A model generated the notes under the pieces. The model was given only the letters and a program-made list of their open reading frames with translations, ran no database searches and had not been told where the DNA came from. From an uncultured Oscillospiraceae bacterium (GTDB taxonomy: Bacteria; Bacillota; Clostridia; Oscillospirales; Oscillospiraceae), in contig CAKUHB010000009.1 of NCBI GenBank assembly GCA_934655875.1, positions 16,414 through 80,413 of the forward strand: a DNA stretch of 64,000 nt, read 5' to 3'. Shown in pieces: positions 37,445 to 46,582 of the stretch (its first letter is position 1; every line of letters begins with the position of its first letter). The position numbers were made by a program, and so were the translations under genes.

Positions 37445-40396
37445 ATGTCTGAAAAAATGTATCCGATCCCGTTCCGGTCTCTGATGAACTGGATCGTTAC
37501 CGAATATGCCCGCGAGGGTGAGATTTTCGGCGTCCATACCCCATATTACGCCACCGGCAAGACCCTGCCGATCTTCGGCGAGACCATCGAGACCCCGTTC
37601 GGCCCGGCCGCCGGCCCCAACAGCCAGCTGGCGCAGAACATCATCGCCGCCTATTTTGCAGGCGCACGCTTCTTCGAGGTCAAGACCGTGCAGAAGATGG
37701 ACGGCGAAGAGCTGGCCCGCTGCGTGCCGCGTCCGTGCATTCTGGCAAACGACGAGGGCTACAACCAGGAATGGTCGACCGAGCTGGAGGTGCCGCAAGC
37801 GCAGAACGAGTATATCAAGGCCTGGTGCGCACTGAAGGTTCTGTCCAAGGTCTATGGCCTTGGCTCGCCGGACGGCTTCGTGTTCAACATGTCCGTCGGC
37901 TATGACCTCGAGGGCATCAAGGGCGAAAAGGTCAACAGCTACATCGACAACATGATGGACGCGTCCAATACTGCGCAGTTCCAGGAGTGCCTTGCCGTTC
38001 TCACCGAGCTGTTCCCGCAGGAAAAGGACTTCATCGCTTCCATCTCCCCGCGCGTCAGCCGCAGCGTCACCGTTTCCACGCTCCACGGCTGTCCTCCGCA
38101 GGAGATTGAGCGCATCGCGTCGTATCTGCTGACCGAGAAGGGTCTGCACACCTTCGTCAAGTGCAATCCGACCATTCTCGGCTACAAGACCGCCCGCACC
38201 ATCCTCGACTCCATGGGCTATGACTACATCGTCTTTGACGAGCATCACTTCAACGAAGACCTTCAGTGGGTCGACGCCGTGCCGATGTTCGAGCGTTTGC
38301 AGGCGCTGGCCGATTCCAAGGGTCTGGAATTTGGTCTCAAGCTCTCCAACACCTTCCCGGTCGACACCACCCGGAACGAGCTGCCCGGCACCGAGATGTA
38401 CATGTCCGGCCGCAGCCTGTTCCCGCTGACCATTGAAATGTGCAATCGCATCAGCCGCCAGTTTAACGGCAAAATGCGCATCTCCTTTGCCGGCGGCGCA
38501 GAGTATTTCAACTGCGACAAGCTGTTCGCGGCTGGCATCTGGCCCATCACCGTGGCTACCACCATTCTCAAGCCCGGCGGATACAACCGTCTGGCCCAGA
38601 TGGTCGAAAAGACCGAAAAGCTGCCGTATCACGCATTCAGCTGCACGGATTCTGCCGCCATCAGCGACATGTCCACGGCCAGCCACACCGATTTCCACCA
38701 CCTGAAGCCCATCAAGCCGCTGCCCGCACGCAAGAGTGAGGACAAGGTTCCCCTCATCGACTGCTTCACCGCACCCTGCAAGGGCGGCTGCCCGATTCAT
38801 CAGGACATTCCGGAGTACATGGAGCTCTGCCGCCGCGGTCTGTTCGGCCCGGCTCTGAAGCTCATCACGGAGAAGAACGCCCTGCCGTTCATCACCGGCA
38901 CCATCTGCGCGCACCGCTGCCAGAACAAGTGCTCGCGCAACTTCTATGACGAATCCGTCCACATCCGCGACACCAAGCTCATCGCAGCCAACCATGGCTA
39001 CGAAGCGCTCATGGCCACGCTGAAGCCGACCGCCAAGGTTCCCGGCAAGAAGGCGGCCATCATCGGCGGCGGCCCGACCGGCATTGCGGCGGCCTATTTC
39101 CTCGCCCGCGGCGGCGTGGATACCACGATCTTTGAGCGCGAAGAGAAGCTCGGCGGCGTGCCGCGCTACGTCATCCCCGCGTTCCGTATCCCCGATGAAG
39201 CCATCGACAAGGATATCTCCATCATGGAGCGTCTCGGCGTCACGGTCAAGTGCGGCGCGCCCGCACCCAGCGTGGAAGAGCTGAAAAAACAGGGCTACAC
39301 CCACATCCTGATGGCCACCGGCGCATGGCAGGCGGGCGAGCTGGGCATCCCCGGCAACGTCAAGGGCGTCATCGGCTGGATGAAGGAAATGAAGACGCAG
39401 GTCAAGCCGTGCCTGGAGGGCCATGTGGTCGTCGTCGGCGCGGGCAACACCGCGATGGACGCCGCCCGCGTCGCCAAGCGCATGGGCGCTGCTTCCTCCG
39501 CCCTCGTCTACCGCCGCACGAAGAAGGAAATGCCCGCCGACGAGCATGAGCTGAAGCTCGCCATCGACGAGGGCGTTCAGCTGGTCGAGCTGGCTGCTCC
39601 GGTCGAGCAGAAGGACGGCAAGCTGATCTGCAACAAGATGAAGCTCGGCGAGCCTGACACTTCCGGCCGCCGCAGCCCGGTCGCCACCGGCGAAACGTTT
39701 GAGATCCCGTGCGATCTCGTCATCTCCGCCATCGGCGAGAAGGTCGACGCGAAGCTCATGGCCGACAACGGCATCGAAATGGGCCGCAAGGGCCCGGCGT
39801 TCAAGACCAACGTTGAAAACGTCTGGTCCGCCGGTGACGCGCACAGAGGCCCTGCCACTGTCGTCGAGGGCATTGCCGACGCAGCCGCCTTCGCGGAAGC
39901 TGTCATCGGCGAAGCGCACACCTACGAGATCCCCGAGCAGGCCTATCCCACCAAGGCCGACGCCATCGCCAAGAAGGGCATTCTCAAGATGGCGAAGGAC
40001 GCCTGCTGCGAGGGCAGCCGCTGCCTGAACTGCAACACGGTCTGCGAAAACTGCGCCGATTCCTGCCCGAACCGTGCGAACGTCATCGTGAAGCTGGCTG
40101 ACGGCCGCCACGAGATCGTCCACGTCGACAAGATGTGCAACGAGTGCGGCAACTGCACGCAGTTCTGCCCGTATGCATCCGAGCCGTGCCACGACAAGTT
40201 CACGCTCTTCCAGACCGAAAAGGACATGAACGAGAGCGAGAACAAGGGCGTTCTGTTCCTCGGCGGCGACGCCATCCGCGTCCGTCTGGACGAGGACAAG
40301 ACCTACGATCTGTCCCAGCCGAACGACCTGCCGAAGGAGATTGAGACCCTGATCCTCACCATCCGCAGCAAGTACGCGTATCTGTACACCGAATAA
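37445..40396 (+). CDS. ygfK: Putative selenate reductase subunit YgfK
   Basis: 983 residues from ATG 37445, which has AGGAGG upstream. The N-terminal third resembles dihydroorotate-dehydrogenase-type FMN barrels (about 30-400). The middle is glutamate-synthase-small-subunit-like, with Cys clusters (CKGGCPIHQDIPEY, CAHRCQNKC) and dinucleotide motifs IIGGGPTGIAAAYF and VVVGAGNTAMDAARV. The C-terminus has ferredoxin-type Cys groups (CNTVCENCADSCPN, CNECGNCTQFCP). It should move electrons from NAD(P)H through flavins and Fe-S clusters. In the family it accompanies SsnA and selenium-dependent hydroxylases; the physiological reaction is not settled and selenate reduction is only an old proposal. 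Confidence 0.9.
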   Translation: MSEKMYPIPFRSLMNWIVTEYAREGEIFGVHTPYYATGKTLPIFGETIETPFGPAAGPNSQLAQNIIAAYFAGARFFEVKTVQKMDGEELARCVPRPCILANDEGYNQEWSTELEVPQAQNEYIKAWCALKVLSKVYGLGSPDGFVFNMSVGYDLEGIKGEKVNSYIDNMMDASNTAQFQECLAVLTELFPQEKDFIASISPRVSRSVTVSTLHGCPPQEIERIASYLLTEKGLHTFVKCNPTILGYKTARTILDSMGYDYIVFDEHHFNEDLQWVDAVPMFERLQALADSKGLEFGLKLSNTFPVDTTRNELPGTEMYMSGRSLFPLTIEMCNRISRQFNGKMRISFAGGAEYFNCDKLFAAGIWPITVATTILKPGGYNRLAQMVEKTEKLPYHAFSCTDSAAISDMSTASHTDFHHLKPIKPLPARKSEDKVPLIDCFTAPCKGGCPIHQDIPEYMELCRRGLFGPALKLITEKNALPFITGTICAHRCQNKCSRNFYDESVHIRDTKLIAANHGYEALMATLKPTAKVPGKKAAIIGGGPTGIAAAYFLARGGVDTTIFEREEKLGGVPRYVIPAFRIPDEAIDKDISIMERLGVTVKCGAPAPSVEELKKQGYTHILMATGAWQAGELGIPGNVKGVIGWMKEMKTQVKPCLEGHVVVVGAGNTAMDAARVAKRMGAASSALVYRRTKKEMPADEHELKLAIDEGVQLVELAAPVEQKDGKLICNKMKLGEPDTSGRRSPVATGETFEIPCDLVISAIGEKVDAKLMADNGIEMGRKGPAFKTNVENVWSAGDAHRGPATVVEGIADAAAFAEAVIGEAHTYEIPEQAYPTKADAIAKKGILKMAKDACCEGSRCLNCNTVCENCADSCPNRANVIVKLADGRHEIVHVDKMCNECGNCTQFCPYASEPCHDKFTLFQTEKDMNESENKGVLFLGGDAIRVRLDEDKTYDLSQPNDLPKEIETLILTIRSKYAYLYTE

Positions 40397-40440
40397 GACA
40401 AAAAGCTGCCCGCCGATTAGATGGTGGTCATAAAACAGTT

Positions 40441-40470
40441 ATGGAGCGTATCGATACCGATACGCTCCAT
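40441..40470 (+). terminator. Terminator of ssnA-ygfK
   Basis: Perfect 13-bp stem ATGGAGCGTATCG, loop ATAC, complement, followed by TTCTC, 45 bases after the ygfK stop. Confidence 0.65.
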
Positions 40471-40483
40471 TTCTCATGTTGGG

Positions 40484-40608
40484 CCTTGGCTCTCCCTCCG
40501 GGAGAACTGTCACCGCAGGCGACTGAGAGGGCATTTGCGGTCTTCTTCAGCATTTCCCCTCTCCGTCCTCGCTGCGCTCGGCCACCTCTCCCAAAGGGAG
40601 AGGCAAGG
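40484..40608. repeat. 125-bp MITE/REP-like element
   Basis: Ends are near-perfect 14-bp inverted repeats: CCTTGGCTCTCCCT (40484-40497) and AGGGAGAGGCAAGG (40595-40608), one mismatch. An inner pair, GAGAGGG and CCCCTCTCC, lies near 40526 and 40556. It is non-coding and sits between two convergent terminators. Similar CTCTCCC-AAAGGGAGAG elements are scattered in many gut Clostridia genomes (recalled, not checked). Confidence 0.65.
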
Positions 40609-40640
40609 GATGTCCGCACGAAATCAAATCATAACAGGAA

Positions 40641-40670
40641 CAGGCACAGCAGATGATCCTGCTGTGCCTG
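40641..40670 (-). terminator. Terminator of icd
   Basis: Perfect 12-bp stem CAGGCACAGCAG, six-base loop, complement, 14 bases after the icd stop on the minus strand; followed by TTCCTGTT. Confidence 0.65.
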
Positions 40671-40683
40671 CCAACTGTCCAAA

Positions 40684-41889
40684 TTACGCTTCCATCCGGC
40701 TGCGGATGGCCTGGAGGAACTCCAGGCTGGTCACGGCCTGCGCGGGGCCGTCTTCGACAAGACCGACCAGATCCTTCGTCATGATGCCGGCCTTCAGGGT
40801 ATCCATGCAGGCGGTCTCCAGACGATCTGCAAACTGCTCCAGCTCCGGCAGCTTGTCCAGCTGGCCGCGCTTTCTGAGCGCGCCGGTCCAGGCAAAGATC
40901 GTCGCCATCGGGTTGGTCGAGGTCTGTTCGCCCTTGAGGTATTTGTAATAGTGTCGCGTGACGGTGCCGTGCGCGGCCTCATACTCCGTCGTGCCGTCCG
41001 GCGCGACGAGCACCGACGTCATCATCGCGAGCGACCCGAACGCCGTGGAGACCATGTCGCTCATCACGTCGCCGTCGTAGTTCTTGCAGGCCCAGATGAA
41101 GCCGCCCTCGCTGCGGATGACACGCGCGACCGCGTCGTCGATGAGCGTATAGAAATACGTCAGGCCGAGCGCTTCGAACTGCGCCTTGTAACGCTGCTCG
41201 TACTCCTCCTCAAAGATCCGCTTGAACGCGCCGTCATAGACCTTGGCGATGGTATCCTTCGTGGAGAACCAGAGATCCTGCTTTGTGTCGATCGCGTACT
41301 GGAAGCAGGCTTTGGCAAACGAGCGGATGCTCGATTCCTTGTTGTGCTCGCCCTGGAAGACGGCCGGGCCGTCGACCTTCTGGACAAGAACGGTCTTCTC
41401 CTCACCCGATGCGCCGCGGAACGTCATGGTGCATTCGCCCGGCTCGTTCGTCTCAAAGCTGACCGATTTATAGACATCGCCATAGGCGTGACGGGCAATG
41501 GTGATCGGCTTTTTCCAGTTGCGCACGACCGGCTTGATGGAGTCCAGCAGAATGGGCGCGCGGAAGACCGTTCCATCGAGAATGGAGCGGATCGTGCCGT
41601 TCGGACTTTTCCACATCTGCGTCAGCTGCGGATACTCGATCATCCGCTGCGCGTTCGGCGTGATCGTCGCGCATTTGACGGCGACGCCATATTTTTTCGT
41701 GGCCAAGGCCGCGTCGATTGTGACCTGATCCTCCGTCTCATTGCGGTGCAGCAGGCCCAGATCGTAGTATTCCGTCTTCAGCTCGACGAACGGGCAGATC
41801 AGCTCGTCCTTGATCATCTGCCAGAGGACTCTTGTCATTTCGTCGCCGTCCATCTCGACGAGCGGCGTTTTCATTTTGATCTTTTCCAT
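40684..41889 (-). CDS. icd: NADP-dependent isocitrate dehydrogenase
   Basis: 401 residues, the length of the dimeric type II enzyme otherwise typical of eukaryotes. Starts MEKIKMKTPLVEMDGDEMTR; has the substrate motif S-P-N-G-T-I-R-S-I-L-D-G-T-V-F-R-A-P-I and metal-binding D-D-A-V-A and Y-D-G-D-V-M-S-D segments. It oxidises isocitrate to 2-oxoglutarate. It is encoded 12 bases after aconitase on the same strand, so the pair turns citrate into 2-oxoglutarate, probably for glutamate synthesis. Confidence 0.94.
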   Translation of the reverse strand: MEKIKMKTPLVEMDGDEMTRVLWQMIKDELICPFVELKTEYYDLGLLHRNETEDQVTIDAALATKKYGVAVKCATITPNAQRMIEYPQLTQMWKSPNGTIRSILDGTVFRAPILLDSIKPVVRNWKKPITIARHAYGDVYKSVSFETNEPGECTMTFRGASGEEKTVLVQKVDGPAVFQGEHNKESSIRSFAKACFQYAIDTKQDLWFSTKDTIAKVYDGAFKRIFEEEYEQRYKAQFEALGLTYFYTLIDDAVARVIRSEGGFIWACKNYDGDVMSDMVSTAFGSLAMMTSVLVAPDGTTEYEAAHGTVTRHYYKYLKGEQTSTNPMATIFAWTGALRKRGQLDKLPELEQFADRLETACMDTLKAGIMTKDLVGLVEDGPAQAVTSLEFLQAIRSRMEA

Positions 41890-41901
41890 AGCGCTCTCCT
41901 T

Positions 41902-44136
41902 TTATCCGCGGGCTGCGTAATAGTTCATCAGGCAGCCGTCCAGCAAAATCTCCGTTTCGTCCTGCGTCAGGCCCTTGACGTGCAGCAGGATCGGCTGCGT
42001 GCTTCCGTCCGCGCGGACGACCGTCGCGTGGAAGTCCTCACAGCCGTCAGACAGCAGGCTGCGCACATTCGGCACGAAGACAAAGTCGCCCGGTGCGTAG
42101 TCAAAGGCGGTATCTGCGTCCAGCGTGAACGGCAGCATGCCCCAGTTGATGCAGTTGCTGCGGTAGCGCTTGGTGGCGAACTCATAGCAGATATTCGCAA
42201 AGCCGCCCAGCACCTTCTGGCACGAGGCCGCCTGCTCGCGCGCGGAGCCGTCGCCCGGCTTGTTGGCGAACACGCAGGAGCCGAACTGCGTCGTCGGCAG
42301 GAGGGCGTCCGCGTCGCCGGCCGCGGCCAGCACCTTCCGCAGCACGTCCGGCGCCGCGCCTGCGCGGCGTCCGGCTTCCACCTCTGCGATCTTCTTTGCG
42401 CGCGGCACATAGTCCGGCACGCGGCGCGAGAGCGTGAACTCCGCCAGCCGCAGCGGGTTCGAGCGGTAAGAGGACGTCTCGCCGGACGGGATCAGCTCGT
42501 CCGTCGTGGTCACAGGGTCGTGGATGACGGCGGCCAGCTCAAGGAGCAGGTTCTCGCCGAGGGCATACATCTTCGGCCAGTCGGTGATGTTCGGGCCCAT
42601 GATGAGCTTCGTCTCGGGCTGCGGATGGCCAAAGCCGTTGTAGACGCGGCGGGCATAGACGGTCTCGTCAAACTGATACGGATGGCGCTCCGGCGCATAG
42701 TCCAGCTCGTCCGCCGGCGTGATGCGGCCGCCGTTTTTCGCCGTCGCCGCGATGGAGCGCGCGTCCATCAGGCACACGCCTGCGAACTGCCCCTCACCGG
42801 GCTTGGAGCCCTCGCGGTTCGGGAAGTTGCGCGTCGTATGGCGCAGGGACAAGCCGTTGTTGGCCGGAACGTCGCCCGCGCCGAAGCATGGACCGCAGAA
42901 GCTCGGCTTGATGATCGTGCCGGTCTCCAGCAGCCGCTCCGTCACGCCCATGCGCGTCAGCGCAAGGCTGACCGGCACGGACGTGGGATAGACGTTCATG
43001 GTAAAATAGCTGCTGCCGATCGAGCCGCCGTCCATGATCTGCGCAGCTTCGTCAATATTATCGAACATGCCGCCCGCGCAGCCGGCAATGATGCCCTGAT
43101 CGGCCCAGACCGCGCCGTCATGGATCTTGTCCAGCAGATGCACGTCTGCCTTCGGCCAGCGCTTTTTCGCCTCCGCTTCGACCCCGGCGAGCAGCTCCTC
43201 CGCATTCGCCAAAAACTCGCGGATGGTATACGCGTTCGACGGGTGGAACGGCAGGGCGATCATCGGCTCGACCGTGGACAGGTCAAGCTCGATCATGCGG
43301 TCATAATATGCGCCATCGAACGGGTGCAGGGGCTTGTAGGCCTCCGGGCGGCCGTGGATCTCAAAGAAGCGCTTCGTCTCCTCGTCCGTCTCCCAGATGG
43401 AGGACAGGCAGGTGGTCTCGGTCGTCATGACGTCGATGCCGTTGCGGAAGTCGATCGGAAGGGACGCGATGCCGGGGCCGGCAAACTCCAGCACGCGGTT
43501 TTTGACAAAGCCGCTGGCAAACGTCTGCTTGACCAGCGCGATCGCCACGTCATGCGGGCCGACGCCGCGGCGGGGCTTGCCTGTCAGATAGACCAGCACG
43601 ACCTCGGGCAGATCCGCGTCCCACGTGTGCTTCAGAAGCTGCTTGGCAAGCTCCGGCCCGCCCTCGCCCACGGCCATGGTGCCGAGCGCGCCGTAGCGCG
43701 TGTGCGAATCGGAGCCGAGGATCATCGCGCCGCAGGCGGCCATCTGCTCGCGCGCGTAGGAGTGGATGACGCTCTGGTTGGCAGGAACGTAGATGCCGCC
43801 GTATTTCTTCGCCGCGGACAGGCCGAAGACGTGGTCGTCCTCGTTGATCGTGCCGCCGACCGCGCAGAGACTGTTATGGCAGTTTGTCAGCGCATACGGG
43901 ATGGGAAATTCCTTCATGCCGGACGCGCGCGCCTGCTGGATGATGCCGACATAGGTGATATCATGCGACAGCATCGCATCAAACCGGATCTGCAACTTAT
44001 CCGGGCTTCCGGACTGGTTATGCGCCTGCAGAATGCGGTAGGCCATCGTTCTGGTTCTGCCCGCTTCTTTGGAAATGGGAGCGGTATCGTGCGGCGCGCC
44101 GCCGCAGAGAAAAACGCCGTGCTCAGTTGTTTTCAT
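41902..44136 (-). CDS. Aconitate hydratase
   Basis: 744 residues from ATG 44136, which follows GGAGAGTGCAGC; the longer frame lacks homology. Family signatures include GSDSHTRYGALGTMAVGEGG, the Fe-S ligands around CGPCFGAGD, R-H-T-T-R-N-F-P-N-R-E-G-S and the C-terminal swivel domain with SNCINWGMLP. It isomerises citrate to isocitrate. First gene of a two-gene unit with icd. The length suits the mitochondrial/AcnA-like bacterial group rather than AcnB. Confidence 0.92.
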   Translation of the reverse strand: MKTTEHGVFLCGGAPHDTAPISKEAGRTRTMAYRILQAHNQSGSPDKLQIRFDAMLSHDITYVGIIQQARASGMKEFPIPYALTNCHNSLCAVGGTINEDDHVFGLSAAKKYGGIYVPANQSVIHSYAREQMAACGAMILGSDSHTRYGALGTMAVGEGGPELAKQLLKHTWDADLPEVVLVYLTGKPRRGVGPHDVAIALVKQTFASGFVKNRVLEFAGPGIASLPIDFRNGIDVMTTETTCLSSIWETDEETKRFFEIHGRPEAYKPLHPFDGAYYDRMIELDLSTVEPMIALPFHPSNAYTIREFLANAEELLAGVEAEAKKRWPKADVHLLDKIHDGAVWADQGIIAGCAGGMFDNIDEAAQIMDGGSIGSSYFTMNVYPTSVPVSLALTRMGVTERLLETGTIIKPSFCGPCFGAGDVPANNGLSLRHTTRNFPNREGSKPGEGQFAGVCLMDARSIAATAKNGGRITPADELDYAPERHPYQFDETVYARRVYNGFGHPQPETKLIMGPNITDWPKMYALGENLLLELAAVIHDPVTTTDELIPSGETSSYRSNPLRLAEFTLSRRVPDYVPRAKKIAEVEAGRRAGAAPDVLRKVLAAAGDADALLPTTQFGSCVFANKPGDGSAREQAASCQKVLGGFANICYEFATKRYRSNCINWGMLPFTLDADTAFDYAPGDFVFVPNVRSLLSDGCEDFHATVVRADGSTQPILLHVKGLTQDETEILLDGCLMNYYAARG

Positions 44137-44375
44137 GCTGCACTCTCCTCTCCGGCCATGCGGCCGGAAGCTGTCATAAAGTTGTGTATACTGTACCACA
44201 AAATGACGTTTTTGAAAAGTCTTCTTTCAAAAATTCAAAAATTCAGCATTTTTCATAATATGTGCTTTTTCCCGCACGCTTTCTGCAAGTTTCTGTGCGT
44301 CATCTTTCATGTTTTCCGCTTGCCGCAGCGCGGTTTTTCATGTATGATACCAGTATAAACATTCAGGAGGGCGTC

Positions 44376-44990
44376 ATGGCGCAGTATTACATGCTCAATA
44401 AGCCGCGCGGGCTGCTGACGGCCCGGCGTGACGCGCGGCGGGAAACCGTCATGGTCTGCTTTCCGGAGGCGCTGCGCGAGGTGCTGCACCCCGTCGGACG
44501 GCTGGACCGGGACAGTGAAGGGCTGCTTCTGTTCACGGACGACGGCATGCTGGATCACGCGCTGCTGCGGCCGGAGCATCACGTGGAGAAGGAATACGAA
44601 TACCGCGCCTTCGGCACGCTGGACGAGGACGCGATCGGCCAAATGGAGACGGGCGTACCGATCCTCTCGGGGCGCGAGATCTCCCGCCCAGCGCGCGCGG
44701 TGCTCCTCTGCCACACCACCATCGGTGAGAGCGAAGCCTATCTTCCGGAGCGCTTCCGGGAAAAATATCTGAAAAATCCCACGCGGCCCGTCACGGCCGG
44801 AAAGCTCTGGATCACGGAGGGACGCAAGCACCAGGTGCGGATGATGGTCAAGGCCGTCGGCGGGCATGTGTTTTATCTCAAGCGGCTGGCCATCGGCCCG
44901 CTGCGGCTGGATGAAACGCTTCTGCCCGGGGAATATCGCCCGCTGCGGCCCGCAGAGCTGCAAGCGCTTCTGTCCGCAGCCAGACAGTAA
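44376..44990 (+). CDS. RsuA/RluB-type pseudouridine synthase without S4 domain
   Basis: 204 residues from ATG 44376 behind AGGAGGG. The catalytic GRLDRDSEGLLLFTDDG holds the Asp nucleophile. Y-Y-M-L-N-K-P-R-G-L-L starts the fold and GRKHQVRMMVKAVG ends it. It starts directly with the catalytic fold, lacking the S4 RNA-binding domain typical of RsuA, as in RluE. The target is rRNA or tRNA, not determinable here. Confidence 0.88.
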   Translation: MAQYYMLNKPRGLLTARRDARRETVMVCFPEALREVLHPVGRLDRDSEGLLLFTDDGMLDHALLRPEHHVEKEYEYRAFGTLDEDAIGQMETGVPILSGREISRPARAVLLCHTTIGESEAYLPERFREKYLKNPTRPVTAGKLWITEGRKHQVRMMVKAVGGHVFYLKRLAIGPLRLDETLLPGEYRPLRPAELQALLSAARQ

Positions 44991-44993
44991 AAA

Positions 44994-45025
44994 GCACCGG
45001 CGTACTGGATCCAGTACGCCGGTGC
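44994..45025. terminator. Bidirectional terminator
   Basis: Uninterrupted 32-base palindrome GCACCGGCGTACTGGA/TCCAGTACGCCGGTGC with AAAAA to its left and TTTTTT shortly to its right. It serves the pseudouridine synthase on the plus strand and ricT on the minus strand. Confidence 0.85.
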
Positions 45026-45033
45026 CTGATTTT

Positions 45034-46536
45034 TTATCCTTCCGCCTTGGGCGGCTGGCCCTCGCCTGCGGGCTTGCGGCCGCTTCCGGGGCGGCGTCTG
45101 CGGCGGCGGGGCTTCGGCGCCTGTCCGTCGGCTGCTTCGGGCTTGTCCGTCCGCTCGGGCTTGTCGGCGGCCGGCTTGCGCTCCTGCGGGGGACGCTCCT
45201 TTTTCGGGCGCTCGCGCCGGGGCTGCTCCTGCCGGGGCTGGTCGGGTCTGGCGGGCTTTTCGGCTGCTTGCTCTGCCGGACGCTCGCCGGGAGCCTTCGG
45301 CTTTCTGCCGCCGCGGCGGCGGCGACGGTTCGCGCTCTTGGCGGGATCGCCCGCACTCTGCGCCTGCGGCGGCTGCTCGCCGGTCTGCGCTTCCGGCTCG
45401 ATCACAGCGACTGTGTCCGTATAAATGACCTCCGGCAGCTCCTCAAAGAAAGCCTCCTTTTTGGCCGCGGGACGCGGTCTGGACGAGATGGGTGCAAAAT
45501 CCTTCGGGATGGGCGGGTCGTTCTTGCGCGCCTTTCCGTTGCGGATGACGTAAATATCCGCATTTTTATAGCTCCCGATCGTCTCCGGGTGATCCTCCAT
45601 GCGCACCTTGACGCTCTGCCGGAGCAAATTCACCTCAACGACCGTTCCGCGTCCGTCCGGCGTGTCGACGAAGGACTCCGCCTTCGGCGCGGTCTTGATC
45701 AGATCCTCATACGCTTCCTGCTCGTATTTCAGGCAGCACATGAGCCTGCCGCAGGTGCCGGATATCTTCGTCGGGTTCAGGCTCAGATTCTGCGTTTTGG
45801 CCATCTTGATGGAGACCGGCTGGAAATCGTCGAGAAATTCCTTGCAGCAGAAGGGTCTGCCGCACACGCCGAGACCGCCGACCATCTTGGCCTTGTCCCG
45901 CACGCCGATCTGCCGCAGCTCGATCCGGGTGCGGAAAACGGACGCCAGATCCTTGACCAGCTCGCGGAAGTCCACGCGGCCCTCCGCCGTGAAGAAGAAC
46001 AGGAGCTTGCTGCCGTCAAAGGCACACTCCGCCGAGACGAGCTGCATCTCCAGCCCGTGCGCGGCGATCTTCTGCTGGCAGACCTCAAAGGCACGCTTCT
46101 CCTTCTCCTGATTGTCCGCGTTGACGCGCTCATCCTGCGCCGTCGCCACGCGCAGAACCTTGCGCAGCGGCAGAACCAGCTCCCGCTGCGAAACCTCGTG
46201 GCAGCCGGACGCACACGTACCAAATTCGTCGCCGCGGGCCGTATCGATGATGACGTGCATCCCGGCGGTGAGCGTCATGCCGTCCGGGTCAAAGAAATAG
46301 GACTTTGCATTGTTCCGGAAGCGGATATCCACGACCGTGACCGGCTGCGGCTGGCTGTCCGGCTGCGGCTCGTCTGCGGGCTGCGCGGGTTCAGCTTCCT
46401 CCGCCTTTTCGGATGTATCGGGCTGCGGCTGCTGCGGCAGCTCCTCCGGCTGCCGGATCTCTTCGGCGGCCTGCGCTTCCGCTTCCTGTGCAGGCTCCTG
46501 CTGCTCCAGAACGGATTCGGGTGTCAATTCTTGCAT
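45034..46536 (-). CDS. ricT: PSP1-domain protein RicT (YaaT) with long charged tails
   Basis: 500 residues from ATG 46536, behind GGAGAG; a TTG at 46548 is an alternative. Acidic Gln/Glu/Pro-rich N-tail (1-65), PSP1 domain (about 66-310) with GVCGRPFCC and GTCGRLMCCLKYE, then a basic Arg/Pro/Lys-rich tail (about 390-500). B. subtilis YaaT is about 275 residues, part of the Fe-S-bearing RicAFT complex that affects RNase Y-dependent RNA maturation and sporulation. The tails are extra; the basic one could bind RNA. It lies downstream of holB, as in many Firmicutes. Confidence 0.9.
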   Translation of the reverse strand: MQELTPESVLEQQEPAQEAEAQAAEEIRQPEELPQQPQPDTSEKAEEAEPAQPADEPQPDSQPQPVTVVDIRFRNNAKSYFFDPDGMTLTAGMHVIIDTARGDEFGTCASGCHEVSQRELVLPLRKVLRVATAQDERVNADNQEKEKRAFEVCQQKIAAHGLEMQLVSAECAFDGSKLLFFFTAEGRVDFRELVKDLASVFRTRIELRQIGVRDKAKMVGGLGVCGRPFCCKEFLDDFQPVSIKMAKTQNLSLNPTKISGTCGRLMCCLKYEQEAYEDLIKTAPKAESFVDTPDGRGTVVEVNLLRQSVKVRMEDHPETIGSYKNADIYVIRNGKARKNDPPIPKDFAPISSRPRPAAKKEAFFEELPEVIYTDTVAVIEPEAQTGEQPPQAQSAGDPAKSANRRRRRGGRKPKAPGERPAEQAAEKPARPDQPRQEQPRRERPKKERPPQERKPAADKPERTDKPEAADGQAPKPRRRRRRPGSGRKPAGEGQPPKAEG

Positions 46537-46582
46537 GGTTCTCTCCAATCTGCCGCACGCGGCGGCAAGGTAAAATCTTGAT

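Noticed and set aside
37364..40192. Very long minus-strand open frame opposite ygfK
   Set aside because: It mirrors a GC-rich real gene; composition is shadow-like (His/Arg/Leu-rich), with no ribosome site, domain or motif. The same holds for long frames opposite atpA, the GLUG gene, aconitase and the glycyl radical genes.
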